In this document: in pieces, positions 1-10,002 of the stretch
Layout of the letters: each line of letters begins with the position of its first letter
Numbering within the stretch: position 1 is the stretch's first letter
Origin: Aurantiochytrium sp. KH105
Lineage: Eukaryota > Sar > Bigyra > Thraustochytrida > Thraustochytriidae
NCBI GenBank assembly: GCA_003116975.1
Contig: BGKB01000162.1
Span: forward strand, 62,001-126,000
DNA: 64,000 nt
Reading direction: 5' to 3'
Position numbers and translations under genes: made by a program
Notes under the pieces: model-generated
Database searches by the model: none
What the model was told of the DNA's origin: nothing
Seen by the model: only the letters and a program-made list of their open reading frames with translations

Positions 1-1927
1 CGCGAACAATCATGTCCTCAGCGGCGCAGTAGCGCACGTCCGGCTCGTGACGGTGCATGAGGTTGTCGATGCGGTCCTTGTCGGCCAGTTTTTGTGACGG
101 CGACACTTTCTTGCCGTTGACGCGAATAAGACCGAGCTCGATGGCTTTCTTGTAATAGGCAACTGGATGAGTAGAGAACTCGTTGGCATAGACGTCCAAG
201 AGCTCACGACCAATCCAGCGGGCTTTGACGAAAGTGTGGTACTCGTAAAAGTAAGGCTTGACGTGGCGGAGCGCAAGTCCGGAGTCTGGATCAACGCGCC
301 TCTCATACTCGACCTCAGCGTACTCTGCCTGCGTCTCGATGCGATGACGCTTACTGCCCACAAGAGGTTCGTCGGTGCCATCAGAGGACGAACGAGCGCG
401 CTTCTTGCTGCGCGACGCCTCGCGAACGCGTTCCTCAAAGTCAGGCAAGTTCATAAACTCAAGCGAGCGGTATGGGTTCTCGTACGTGTCGCTGGCAAAG
501 CCGGTGCACCTGCCGTTGCAGACGAGGACCGGGTCACTGAACTTGCGGCCCATAAATTCGAGGAGATCCGTGGGACCGATGAGCCCGCAGGAACGGCAGC
601 GCGGGTTGGTGTTCCACTTGACACGCTGCTTGGCCTTGCGCTTGACCGCCTTGTCTGCAACGGCAGCGGCCTTGGTCGACGCTTCCTCTTCGGTCTTGGC
701 GTCCACAGCGGCGGTCGATGCGGCGGCGGCTGCGGTGGCCACGGCGCCGGCAGCTGAGGCCACTTGGCGCGCCTCCTTGAAGGCCTGCGTGCGCGAGATT
801 TGCTTTTTGATGGAGCGACGAATGTTGGAGCTCACGGGGCTCGCGTCCCAGCACTCTTGCAGCTTGACCATGAGTTGATCGATTTCGGCGTCGGAGAATT
901 TGTCCAGAAAGGGCTCATAGGCATTGCGCAAAAAGAGGTGGCGATCGCAGTAATACACACCAAGAAGCTTGGCGCGACAGTCGTCGCAGGCAAGAATGGT
1001 GCAGCGGCAAACGGCGCATACGCGATCCTTGCTAATGGCCTCGGTGGGGGCCTTGCAGTTAAAGCAGGCACCGACAACGGTGGCACCCTCGGGTTTCTGG
1101 AGGGCGCGGGAGTCGAATACAAAGTTACTGCCCTTGAAAAATCCGTCTGCGCCGAACTCTTCAAGGTACCGGTGGATCCCACCACTAAGCTGGCTAACAT
1201 CCTCGCAGCCCTTGTTGCGCAGGTACGCCGAGGCCTTTTCGCAGCGAATGCCGCCGGTGCAGTACATGAGAACCTTTTTGTCCTTCCAGCTGTCGACGTT
1301 TTTGGAAGCGTACTCGGGAACCCATTGCGCGTACGTGTGCGTGCTTGGGTTGAGTGCTTGGTGCGCGCCGTCTGGCGTCATGAAGCGGCCCGTTTTGAAC
1401 TCGCAGTCATTGCGAACGTCGAGAACGACAAGCTCCTTTTCCTTACTTTTCTTTTGCGCCTCGTCGCTCTGCGCCTCGTCGCCTTCGGCCTCGGGCTCTG
1501 CCCAGTAGGCTTTAAGTGTTTCGTGAAACTCTTTGGGCGTGAGATGTTTGCCGCCTTTACCGGCGTCGATGAGCTGTTTGGGGATGGCGTGGCCCGTGGA
1601 GCAGATTTCGCCCTTGATTTTGACGACCATGTCCGGGAAGGGCTGTTTCTCGGAGATGTCTAGCTTAAAGTCGATGTCTTGTCCCTTGAAAGGTTCCAGC
1701 TCGAGGAGCTCTTTGCAGAAGGTTGCGACGCCCTCGGGACCTTCGCTGGCGAGGTTGCCGTTGATGCCCTCTGTGGCGATGATGACGCGGCCCGAGAGCC
1801 CGAGTCTCTCTGCGGCCGTGCGCAGCCATTCTTGGACCTCGTCGAGCTGCGAGGCCGTCCCATCTTTGCGGTCTTTCGCCTTGCTGATGTCCACGTACTT
1901 GTAGAAGAGCAGGATGGTGTACGTCAT
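1..1927 (-). CDS. TrhO-type rhodanese fused to Pus9/RPUSD2-type pseudouridine synthase (C-terminus beyond window)
   Basis: About 642 residues are visible, read leftward from an ATG at 1927 and still open at the window edge. Residues about 1-100 form the N-terminal domain of the TrhO/YceA (UPF0176, TSTD2) family. A rhodanese domain follows, with the active-site loop CTGGIRCEKAS; its Cys is residue 223. Next are two Cys-rich, probably zinc-binding stretches typical of the TSTD2 C-terminal region. After a charged linker the protein matches the N-terminal part of Pus9/RPUSD2 (motifs YYKKAIELGLIRVNGKKV and MHRHEPDV). The catalytic Asp of the synthase would lie outside the window. Bacterial TrhO hydroxylates U34 of tRNA and Pus9 makes pseudouridine 32, so a single enzyme acting on two anticodon-loop positions is inferred. 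The sense-strand leader carries a long CAGC repeat ending about 20 nt before the ATG. Confidence 0.85.
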   Translation of the reverse strand, partial: MTYTILLFYKYVDISKAKDRKDGTASQLDEVQEWLRTAAERLGLSGRVIIATEGINGNLASEGPEGVATFCKELLELEPFKGQDIDFKLDISEKQPFPDMVVKIKGEICSTGHAIPKQLIDAGKGGKHLTPKEFHETLKAYWAEPEAEGDEAQSDEAQKKSKEKELVVLDVRNDCEFKTGRFMTPDGAHQALNPSTHTYAQWVPEYASKNVDSWKDKKVLMYCTGGIRCEKASAYLRNKGCEDVSQLSGGIHRYLEEFGADGFFKGSNFVFDSRALQKPEGATVVGACFNCKAPTEAISKDRVCAVCRCTILACDDCRAKLLGVYYCDRHLFLRNAYEPFLDKFSDAEIDQLMVKLQECWDASPVSSNIRRSIKKQISRTQAFKEARQVASAAGAVATAAAAASTAAVDAKTEEEASTKAAAVADKAVKRKAKQRVKWNTNPRCRSCGLIGPTDLLEFMGRKFSDPVLVCNGRCTGFASDTYENPYRSLEFMNLPDFEERVREASRSKKRARSSSDGTDEPLVGSKRHRIETQAEYAEVEYERRVDPDSGLALRHVKPYFYEYHTFVKARWIGRELLDVYANEFSTHPVAYYKKAIELGLIRVNGKKVSPSQKLADKDRIDNLMHRHEPDVRYCAAEDMIVR

Positions 1928-1943
1928 CGTCTTCTCCTTGCAG

Positions 1944-1944
<1 letters not shown>

Positions 1945-2001
<57 letters not shown>

Positions 2002-2017
2002 CCTGCCTGCCTGCCTG
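1945..2017. repeat. (GGCT)n/(GCCT)n tetranucleotide tract
   Basis: About 18 tetranucleotide units sit directly upstream of the rhodanese/pseudouridine synthase start. On the gene's sense strand they read CAGC/CAGG and contain no T, as in several other leaders in this window. Confidence 0.95.
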
Positions 2018-2162
2018 ACTCGCCGGCGTACTCTTTGTGCCTGTGCTCAAACCTCCGCGCGCCTTCGCTTGCTCGCCCCGGTTCGAGGTTTCGTGCGTCT
2101 TTCGCTCGGCGCCACGAATCGCAGCTGCACTGCCGGGGCGTCCCCGCGGCGTCCACGTCCTC

Positions 2163-2250
2163 AGACTTCCCAGACTTCCAGTCCTTTCAGTCCTTCCAGT
2201 CCTTCCAGTCCTTCCAGTCCTTCTAGTCCTTCCAGTCCTTCCAGCCCTTC
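2163..2250. repeat. 9-bp tandem repeat (CTTCCAGTC-like)
   Basis: Around nine copies of the unit TCCTTCCAG, some slightly diverged, lie head to tail in the divergent spacer. Confidence 0.9.
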
Positions 2251-3762
2251 CCGATGCGCGTTCCATTCCGTTCTCCATTCTCTGGACCTGCTCCTTCTCG
2301 CCTATCAGTTGCCATGGTTGTTGATTGATCGACGTCGATCGAGCTTCTCGTCTGCGGCCACTTGTTACGCAGCCTCGCTGTCATACGTCGTCGTGCCAGG
2401 TCGCGAGGCTGTTCGAGTTTACCCCCCTCGAGCCGCGCCGCCCTCTCCTTGCAGCGCTGGCGGAGCGGAATTTCCCGCCGGCCGGGCCGTCACATTATTC
2501 TTGTTCCACTTTGCCTCCGCCGGGGCCCTCTACGGTAAATAGCAGAGGTGGTACCGCGCGAGGGTCCCGGTGAGCGGCACCAACGCATATGCGTAGCCCC
2601 CCCTCTTCGTAATTCGTAGACGCGCCTGACGGCACCTCATAGTAATTCATAGACGGGACGGGGCCTGGCGGCGCGCGGCGGCGCGGCCGGCGCAGAGCCC
2701 TTCGAGGCGGCCGCTTCTCGAAGCCGCGCGGCGCGCGCGGCGCGGGCGGGGCGCAGGCGGCGGCAAAGCCCTGGCCCCCGCGGCCCCCCTGCGCGCCTGC
2801 GAGGAGGGAGCGGGCGGGCGAGCGAGCGAGCGGGCAAAACAGGATTATATTGTTCGCGCCTGGGATTGGTTAACGAGGACTTTGCAGATCAGGTTACGCC
2901 GCCTGTGATTGGCAAGCGAGAGAGAGAGCGAGCGAGCGAGCGAGCGAGCGGCCGCGGGGCAGGACCGCAGCAGACGCGTCGCGAACGCAAGGCCGTGGGC
3001 GGTCGCGCGGGCAGACGGGCTTTGGCAGGTGGCCGAGGTTGCTCGTTGCTTGGCTTGCTTTGCTTGCTTGCTTGCTTGCTTGTGTCGCTGGCGCGCCAGT
3101 CGCGCTTGGCGTCGAGAGCTTCTCGCCTGACATCGTTTCGCCTCGCGGGCGCTCGCCTGCCCACCTCTCCGCCCAAGTAGTTGACCATCCCGTCTCGATC
3201 GCGCCTCGCTCTCCGGCGGGCCGCGGCGCGGCGCCGCGGCCTCTCCGCTCCCGCGCGCGCGCGCGCCGCCACCGCCGCCGGCGCCGCCGTCCGCGCGCCT
3301 CGCATCCCGACTCTCGCCGGCGCCATCCATCATCCCGCCTCCCCTCCCGCCTGACACGCGCGCGGGCAGGCAGGTCAGGCGCGCCGCGCAGGGCTGGTAC
3401 CTGACTCGCGCGCCGCGGCGTGCCCCGCGCGCAGCGCTCCGCCGCGCCGCGGCCGCGCAGGCGGCAGCCCCAGCCAGCCAGCCAGCCAGCCAGCTCGCTG
3501 GTAGCCCAGCCAGCTCCCTCGCGCGGCCGCGGCCCTCGGCGAGGGTCAGGCCTGGCGGGAGGCACGCGGGGAGTCGCGTCGGTCGCGCGCTTGTTCGCCG
3601 GGATCGAGCATCGAGCAGAGCCTGATCGGCAGGAGCAGGCGAGGGAAAATCAGCCGCGGCGCTAGGCTCCGCCGCGCTCCCGGCGCGGCGCGGCGGGCGA
3701 GGCCGGCCTGCGGCACGGCGGCAGGGGCGCTGCGCTGAGCCAGGCCGAGGGGAGAGAGAGAG

Positions 3763-3795
3763 ATGCGCGTCGGCGACGGCAGCGCGGGCGGCGAC

Positions 3796-3846
<51 letters not shown>

Positions 3847-5118
3847 GGGTCCGCCGCGCAGGCGGCGGCGGCGGCGGCAGCGGCGGCGGCGGCGGCGGCG
3901 ATGATGATGGACGCGCAGCATGGGCAGCTCTCGCAGCAGCAGCAGCAGCAGCTACTGCAGCAGCACCAGCAGGCGTTCCAGCATTTTCATCCGCTACAAC
4001 TACAAGGAGGCCAGCCAATAATGCTCTCAGGCAGCCACGTGAACCCCTTCTTTCAGCAGCAGCAGCAGCAGCAGCAGCCTCAGCAGCAACAGCTGCAACA
4101 ACAACACTTGCAACCGCAGGCTCAGGTTCACGCGCAGCAACAGCTGCTCCTGCAGCAGCATCTGCAACAGCAGCAGGGTCAGCCGCAAGCCCGATCGATC
4201 TCACAAGGCGCTGCGGGAAGCTTCTCCTCCTCGTCTTCCGTCCCCGCGATTTCCGTAAGCTCCGCCAAAAACGGAGACAGCAATGTCAACAGCGACACCA
4301 ATTTAAGCGCTGTTTCGAATGAATACTTTCTCGCTGCTCAGCAGCACATGCAGCAACAGCTCAATGCTGGCGCAACCGCCAATAAGCGATCCCACAGCAG
4401 CAGCTCCAGCTTTAGTCACACCTTGGGCGGCGGACCCGACCTCCAGAGCGGCAACAATCCCTCCAGTATTGATGCCGGGTCCCGCCTCATTCTCGACGAA
4501 TTCACACGCGCAGGTCTCATGCAATCCAACACGAGCAGCGTCTCTTCGTCGTCTAGCTATACCACCGAACCTCCGCCCGGGCAGCGTCGTCGTGGTCCCA
4601 AGCCAAAGGCGCCCCCTGGAATGCAGAAAAGCTGCGGAATTCGCATCGACGAGCTCCGCGCGCAGCGCATCTGTCGTGTTCTCGGCGTCGACCGCGTCTA
4701 CAAGACAGACGTGGCTTCTCTCATCGATTTCTCGCTTGACCGCCTCGAGGGCCACGCGCTCTACGTGCGTCAAAATGGAATTTCAGGCGTCGAGTCCGAG
4801 TCGCTCCCTCTTCCAGAGTCGAGAATCCTCCCGTCCACCGCCTTGCAGGAAAGCATCAACGTGCACTCGCAGACTGCCATAATTTGGAAGCGCCAGTCGT
4901 ATCACCATGCAGAGCGGGTCGCCAAGGAAATGCGTCAGACCAAGTACAAGCGTCAATATAAGCATGCAAAGCGGAAACGTGAAATGCGCCAAGGGAAAGT
5001 CGAGCAGGAGTCGTCAACGTCGCAGCAGCGGCAGCAGCGGCAGCAGCAAAGTCCTCATGGCGCCGACTACAACAACAACGATAACGACGACGACGACGAC
5101 GACAACGCTTCTCAATAG
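3763..5118 (+). CDS. PolyQ-rich, basic, probably nuclear protein of unknown function
   Basis: The frame starts at an ATG preceded by GAGAGAGAG and encodes 451 residues. A 15-residue Gln run near the N-terminus is followed by an Ala run, then several more Gln-rich stretches to about residue 150. A Ser-rich segment comes next. An AT-hook-like motif, RRRGPKPKAPPG, lies near residue 275. The segment from there to about 385 is of normal complexity and is the only part likely to be conserved. A strongly basic stretch (about 385-410) precedes a Gln-rich, then Asn/Asp-rich tail. I do not recognise the family. The basic and AT-hook-like segments suggest a DNA- or RNA-binding regulator, and the Gln tracts resemble those of transcription factors; both points are inference. 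The Gln tracts are pure CAG repeats in places and so are likely to vary in length. Confidence 0.7.
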
Positions 5119-6141
5119 CCGGACAGACAGGTGGACATTGTGGTTCTCATCAGCGTTCAGGCTTTTCGCACGCAACAATTTCCCCCGCGTGCAGCCTTAT
5201 TCTGCGCCACAAACAAATGTCGCCACACCACCTGTCGTCGTCGTTCTTGTTTTCGCTGTCGTTGTCGTCGCCGTCGACATCGAAGTCATCAATATCCCAA
5301 TGAGTTTTTTTTGTTCGTGGCGGGAAAAGCGGGAACAGAGAAAAAAGAGGCATGAGGGCAGATTCTGCCAACTCGTTGTGTCGAAATCTCTGCCGTTAGG
5401 TCCGCCCCGAATTGGAGACGCGCCCAATCAACAAAGAGTCCCACGAAGTCAAGTTCCTCGGTTCCAAATAGAGAAGTTCTCATCCACGCTGTGAGGAACT
5501 TTTCTTGTCCATTTCTCTCAAGAGCCAAGTCCGCAATGAGGACCAACTCTCTGTGTTGAGTGCGATCTCACACGCACGGAGCTCGGAGTGCTATAGCCCA
5601 AACTGAAAAAATGTCAAGTCACCAATCACGACAAGGCGGATGCGCCAGACATGCAAGCATTCCTTTCAAGTTACAGTTAAACGTCAATCTAACAATTCTC
5701 TTCTTTCTAAAAAAAAGAAGAATTTTTACCCTTGTCCCGGCTGTGGCTCGTACTGTGTTCATTTCGCAGGCGATCAGATCCGCAAAGTCGTCGTCAACTG
5801 CAATGACAATGCCGCTCATCAGCTGCTCGATGTCCATCTCTTTCTCTAATTGGCTAGGTCTATCTATCTATCTATCCCCATGGTCGATGCTCGTGCCAGC
5901 GCGGCGAGGATTGCTCCCATCTTCATGCCCATATCCCCGTGGCCCTCCGCCCATGAACGCTCTGCAGTCGAGCACAAATCTTGCAGAATGACGCTTTTCG
6001 GCGTTCTTCTTGCAACGCCGGCAGCGCAGGCCACCTCCCTCATCGTTGGAATAAAGTTAATAATTACGACCGGCGACCTGACCCGCCGCTGCCGGCACGG
6101 GCATACCCCTCGCCCTCACCCCGGGCTTGCGTTCCCCCTGC
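5119..6141. other. Intergenic region, no gene seen
   Basis: This is the downstream region of the polyQ gene and upstream region of the kinase gene. It is less GC-rich up to about 6050 and contains a short CTAT repeat near 5858-5877. No frame has recognisable protein features. Confidence 0.6.
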
Positions 6142-8037
6142 ATGCAGACGAGATGCGTGCTCTGCTCGCGACCTCGTCCGTCGCGCGTTCGCGCCCCGGG
6201 TCGCTGGCCCCAAAGTGCCAAACTCCCTCCCGCACGCCGTCATCATCTCATCTGCATCCGCCGCCGCCGCCACCGCCGCCGCTTTTCGCAGGCCCGCGCG
6301 TCCGGCCCTCCCTCCCTCCTCGCCCGGGCCTGCGTTCCCCGCGCNCCCGCCGCCATCGCGCGCGAGCGCCCGACGCTGACCGAACTCGCCAAGCACCGCA
6401 CGGACAAGGAGATGCGCAAGAGGTACGAGCTCAAACAGGTCCTGGGCGAAGGCACCTTTGCCGTCGTTCGCCTCGGCGTCGACAAGATCACGAGGGACCG
6501 CGTCGCCATCAAAGAGATCTGCAAAGAGGCCAGCGAGATCGAGGCGCTCGAGAACGAGGTCACCATCATGCGCAACACCGGCAAGCACGATAACATCGTC
6601 TCGCTTCGCGACGTCTTCGATAGCAAGGACACTCTCTTTCTCATCATGGATCTTGCCGAAGGCGGTGAGCTCTTTGATCGCATCATCGAGCGCGGTGAAC
6701 TCTCCGAGCAAGCTGCAGCCAGCATGTTCCTCAGCGCCGTCGAGGGTGTGGCCCATCTGCACAAATTGAACATTGCCCACTTGGACATAAAGCCCGAGAA
6801 CTTGCTGCTCACCAGCAAGAACGAGGACGCAGGCATCAAAATCGCGGACTTTGGACTCGCCATCGATATGACCGGCGTCGAGGACCACGATGCCCGCAAG
6901 AGCGAGGTGCTCTGCGCTTGCGCCGACGAAGACACCGCGCAAGGCATCACCGAATGCGTGGGCACTCCGGCGTACTGGGCCCCAGAAATGGTCAAGAACG
7001 AGCCTTTTGACGAGAAGGTCGACATTTGGGCGCTCGGCTGCGTTTTGTACATTATGCTCTGCGGCGCACATCCGTTCGACCCCACGGGCGACGCTACGGA
7101 GGCCCAAATTCTCGCGCAGGTGGCCAAGGGCGACTACGACAAGTCGAACCAGGCCTACCACGAAATCTCGCGCAATGCCAAGGATCTTATCCGCCACATG
7201 CTCGACCCGAATCCCAGCACGCGGTACAACACCGACCAGCTCTTGAATCACCCGTGGCTGCGCGAGTCCGGCAAACAGAGCTCTAAACCGTTATCCAAGG
7301 ACCACATTACCAAGCTGCGCGGCTTCCGCATTATCCGTCTCCTGCGCCAGGGCATGGAGCATCTTGTGGGTAGTGCTGCCAGCGATCTCTTTAGCTCTTT
7401 TGACAACGATGGAGACGGCTACCTTTCGCGGAGCGAGCTCAAGCGCGCTCTTCAGGTCATTGGCATCAAGCTCAGCCGCCGCGAGGTCGACGCCATGCTG
7501 CGCATGCTTGACAAGGACAATGACGGCAAGATCTCCCGCGAGGAATTCGAAATCGTCTTGCGCGCGCCGGCGGGCAGCCCCTACAGTTCTGTGCGTCAAA
7601 GCACGAGTTTGGAAGACATTAGTTTCCTCTTTAATGTCTTTGACCGCGACGGCGACGGCTACATTCAAGAGGAGGACTTCCAGCATGTTCTCAGTCTCTT
7701 GGGTGCTACGATTTCTGCTTCGGGACTTTACAATGAGATGGCGCAGATTGACACCGACAAGGACGGCCGCGTGGATCTTACCGAGTTTGTCACGTACTGG
7801 CGTCTCATGGAGCGCGAGCGAATGCGGCGTGGTTACGACAGCGTCTCTGCGCTGCACGTGAATCAGCGGCGCACAACGCTTCGCAAGTTACCCGTATCGC
7901 CTGCATCGGAGCGTCCCGAGGACGATGAGGGCGGCCAATCCTCTTCATCGCGCAATCCTGCCAACGCTGACGGCGGAGAAGAAGAAGATGATGATGATGA
8001 TGACGATGTCCAGGTCGCGGCGCAGGCAGCATCCTGA
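6142..8037 (+). CDS. EF-hand protein kinase, CDPK-like, with a non-RD catalytic loop
   Basis: A Ser/Thr kinase domain is followed by an autoinhibitory-junction-like segment and four EF-hands. Counting from the Met at 6412, the glycine loop GEGTFAVV and VAIK are at the start, the catalytic loop is HLDIKPENL (His at 123), DFG is at 146 and APE at 190. Leu replaces the Arg of HRD, as in MLCK/DAPK-type kinases, so it is a non-RD enzyme. The activation segment is long (about 47 residues) and holds the cluster CAC. EF-hand loops start near residues 331, 367, 411 and 447, each with Asp-rich calcium ligands. A Ser/Asp/Glu-rich tail ends the protein. The start is uncertain. The ATG at 6142 adds 90 Arg-rich residues and spans the N at 6345, but the frame already looks coding just before 6412, so either 6142 or an unseen upstream exon is needed. 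It is likely a calcium-activated kinase. Confidence 0.85.
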   Translation: MQTRCVLCSRPRPSRVRAPGRWPQSAKLPPARRHHLICIRRRRHRRRFSQARASGPPSLLARACVPRXPAAIARERPTLTELAKHRTDKEMRKRYELKQVLGEGTFAVVRLGVDKITRDRVAIKEICKEASEIEALENEVTIMRNTGKHDNIVSLRDVFDSKDTLFLIMDLAEGGELFDRIIERGELSEQAAASMFLSAVEGVAHLHKLNIAHLDIKPENLLLTSKNEDAGIKIADFGLAIDMTGVEDHDARKSEVLCACADEDTAQGITECVGTPAYWAPEMVKNEPFDEKVDIWALGCVLYIMLCGAHPFDPTGDATEAQILAQVAKGDYDKSNQAYHEISRNAKDLIRHMLDPNPSTRYNTDQLLNHPWLRESGKQSSKPLSKDHITKLRGFRIIRLLRQGMEHLVGSAASDLFSSFDNDGDGYLSRSELKRALQVIGIKLSRREVDAMLRMLDKDNDGKISREEFEIVLRAPAGSPYSSVRQSTSLEDISFLFNVFDRDGDGYIQEEDFQHVLSLLGATISASGLYNEMAQIDTDKDGRVDLTEFVTYWRLMERERMRRGYDSVSALHVNQRRTTLRKLPVSPASERPEDDEGGQSSSSRNPANADGGEEEDDDDDDDVQVAAQAAS

Positions 8038-8322
8038 GAAGGGTGAAGGGACAAAAACGACCATTCTCCTTCCTCTTTCTACCCTCTGCTTTTTTCTTTA
8101 TTTGCTCCCCGTGTGATCAGCTCACCTCAAATTTTATCTAAAGTTGGCCTTTATCTTCTCGTGCACGGTGCCTCCACAAAGTCTTTCGCAGGTAAGAACT
8201 ATGCTATAAATTACGTGAAAGAGCTACAAATTCTATTACCGTCCTTTTCTTTCCTTTTCCCAAAAGGAAATGGAGTGGGAAAAGAAAAGACAATACCTTG
8301 GCGGTCCAAGTCTGACCAACAA

Positions 8323-10002
8323 TCAGCATACCATCAGCTTGTCGGCAAAGGTAGTCATTGCAATGCTCATCGCCTGTACCATTGTGAGCGGCGACTTGAA
8401 ATCAAGACTAAAACGGTGTTTGGAGACCTTGCCGAAAAGCATGAGCCATTCGCCGACATTTTCGTCGCGACTCTCTTGGATCTTGAAATTCTTCTTGCTG
8501 GCCATCTTGACGCGACCACCGAAGTCCATCGTCCATGAATTTGCGCTCTCTCTCCAAATAGGTTTGCGCGTACGGAGACACATGACGCCTTGCATTTGAT
8601 TGTCTTCAAAGCGGGAAACTAGGCCTGGGCCCGGCGGCAAGGCCTGGCGCAAATCAGGTGCTAAAACCGTCATTGCATTTGGAATGCGACCCATAACATT
8701 CTGATCGTACAGCACGGCGCCATGCTCACCTTGCACAAGCTCCGGGAAAGCTCGCGCAGCCGGAGCATCCGGCGAGAGCCCGTGATCGTACATGATAAAG
8801 GTGGTTCCCACAAAGTTGCACTCAATGTGACCCAGAAAATCCAAACTTTCACGTGTAAAACTTGATGGATACCCGCTTGCAAAAAGGAACTCGCTGGATC
8901 CAATTATGTGACATGCGGCCATGAGCACCTCATCCGAGTCTTCACTCCGCAAGACAAAGTGCGTCTCGTCTTCATTCGCGCCCATACCACGTCGACGCTC
9001 AACGAAGCAGCGATACTCCCCCTCGGCGCCCACACCTACGCGTCGCAAGGCAGCATCGACAGGCAGACATGATCCTGGCATGAAGAACGCTCGCTTGTGA
9101 GCAAGATCATCCTTGAGCACATCGTAAAATTGCGCCGCAGGCAATCTTTGCCCTTGACAACAAATATAGTTTCCGTCGTAGCTGACGTGAAGCCCCGCTT
9201 TCGAACCATCCTCGTTCTCTTCGCGAGCCTGGAGTTGTCCAGCATAGCACAGCCAGCGCATTAGCGCACGTTTGAATTGCTGGCGATGAAAGCGCTCGGC
9301 TGTGCGAAATACTCGTACGAAAATGGCCTCGCTCAGATTCTCGGCGAGAAAGTTTTCGGTCCGCTGCATGAGCTCTTCGTGGCCGATCATGCATGCTGCA
9401 GCGTGGACTTGCAGACAATTGTGAAAGCCCAATGGGACATTCTGCGCGCAATGCTCGATTGGACTCGCGACGCAGCAAAAGGCTTGCCAGAATGCGTCCA
9501 GCATGCGGATGCTGGGAAACTCGAGCACGGCGTCCCCGCCCGCGGTCCAGGCGCCGCCCTCGTTGAGCAGTCGCCGAAAGTAGTCATATTCCAGCAGTCT
9601 TTGTTTTAGGACGCGCACGCGGATCTCTTTGCGCTGTACAGCCAGCGCGACCGGTCTCGGTCGTCGTATGATCACGTCGTCCTCGTCAGCCATATGATTG
9701 TGGGTTTCGTCGTCGCTATTGCTGCGATGGCGTCCAAGCTGATCATCATCTTCATCTCTCTCATGTTGCGAGCAAATGTCCGTTTCACAGTCTTCACTCT
9801 CGAACTCGTGCGGTGGGAGCGTGAGGATGTCGAACAGACTGAGATCGAGCATCTTTTCCCGCTTTGCCTTGCGTTGGGCCAAGGTTGTCACTGTCGTCGA
9901 TCTTGGTCGTGACGAGCCTACTTCTCCTTTACCCTTTTTCAACGTGGCGCTTCTTGCCGCATTGCTGCGTAAGATGACCACTACGTGCTGATCCTCGTAC
10001 AT
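8323..10002 (-). CDS. BTB/BACK-like domain fused to a tubby domain
   Basis: The protein has 559 residues from an ATG at 10002. Residues 1-125 are charged and low-complexity. Residues about 127-225 look like a BTB/POZ fold (LLEYDYFRRLL followed by helices ending in ENFLAENL), with a BACK-like helical extension to about 255. From about 305 to the last residue is a tubby C-terminal domain: CNFVGTTFIMYDHG, LYDQNVMGRIPNAMTV, DFGGRVKMASKKNFKI and the terminal helix MVQAMSIAMTTFADKL all align with mouse tubby. The basic segment that contacts phosphoinositides in tubby appears replaced by a non-basic one. Plant tubby-like proteins carry an F-box and TULP4 a SOCS-box; a BTB here would make it a possible CUL3 adaptor (inference). 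It converges with the kinase gene, leaving 285 bp between stops. The tubby call is firm; the BTB call is moderate. Confidence 0.8.
   Translation of the reverse strand: MYEDQHVVVILRSNAARSATLKKGKGEVGSSRPRSTTVTTLAQRKAKREKMLDLSLFDILTLPPHEFESEDCETDICSQHERDEDDDQLGRHRSNSDDETHNHMADEDDVIIRRPRPVALAVQRKEIRVRVLKQRLLEYDYFRRLLNEGGAWTAGGDAVLEFPSIRMLDAFWQAFCCVASPIEHCAQNVPLGFHNCLQVHAAACMIGHEELMQRTENFLAENLSEAIFVRVFRTAERFHRQQFKRALMRWLCYAGQLQAREENEDGSKAGLHVSYDGNYICCQGQRLPAAQFYDVLKDDLAHKRAFFMPGSCLPVDAALRRVGVGAEGEYRCFVERRRGMGANEDETHFVLRSEDSDEVLMAACHIIGSSEFLFASGYPSSFTRESLDFLGHIECNFVGTTFIMYDHGLSPDAPAARAFPELVQGEHGAVLYDQNVMGRIPNAMTVLAPDLRQALPPGPGLVSRFEDNQMQGVMCLRTRKPIWRESANSWTMDFGGRVKMASKKNFKIQESRDENVGEWLMLFGKVSKHRFSLDFKSPLTMVQAMSIAMTTFADKLMVC

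Larger units (their letters stand above)
1928..3762. other. Divergent intergenic region with simple repeats
   Basis: This 1.8-kb GC-rich spacer separates two divergent genes and must hold both promoters and leaders. It contains a GGCT tract (1945-2017), a 9-bp repeat array (2163-2250), GAGC repeats near 2926-2950, TTGC repeats near 3055-3080 and CAGC repeats near 3470-3495. Reading frames here are low-complexity, and I see no gene. Confidence 0.7.

Noticed and set aside
764-1663. 299-codon plus-strand frame
   Set aside because: It lies antisense to the rhodanese domain, which has intact catalytic motifs.
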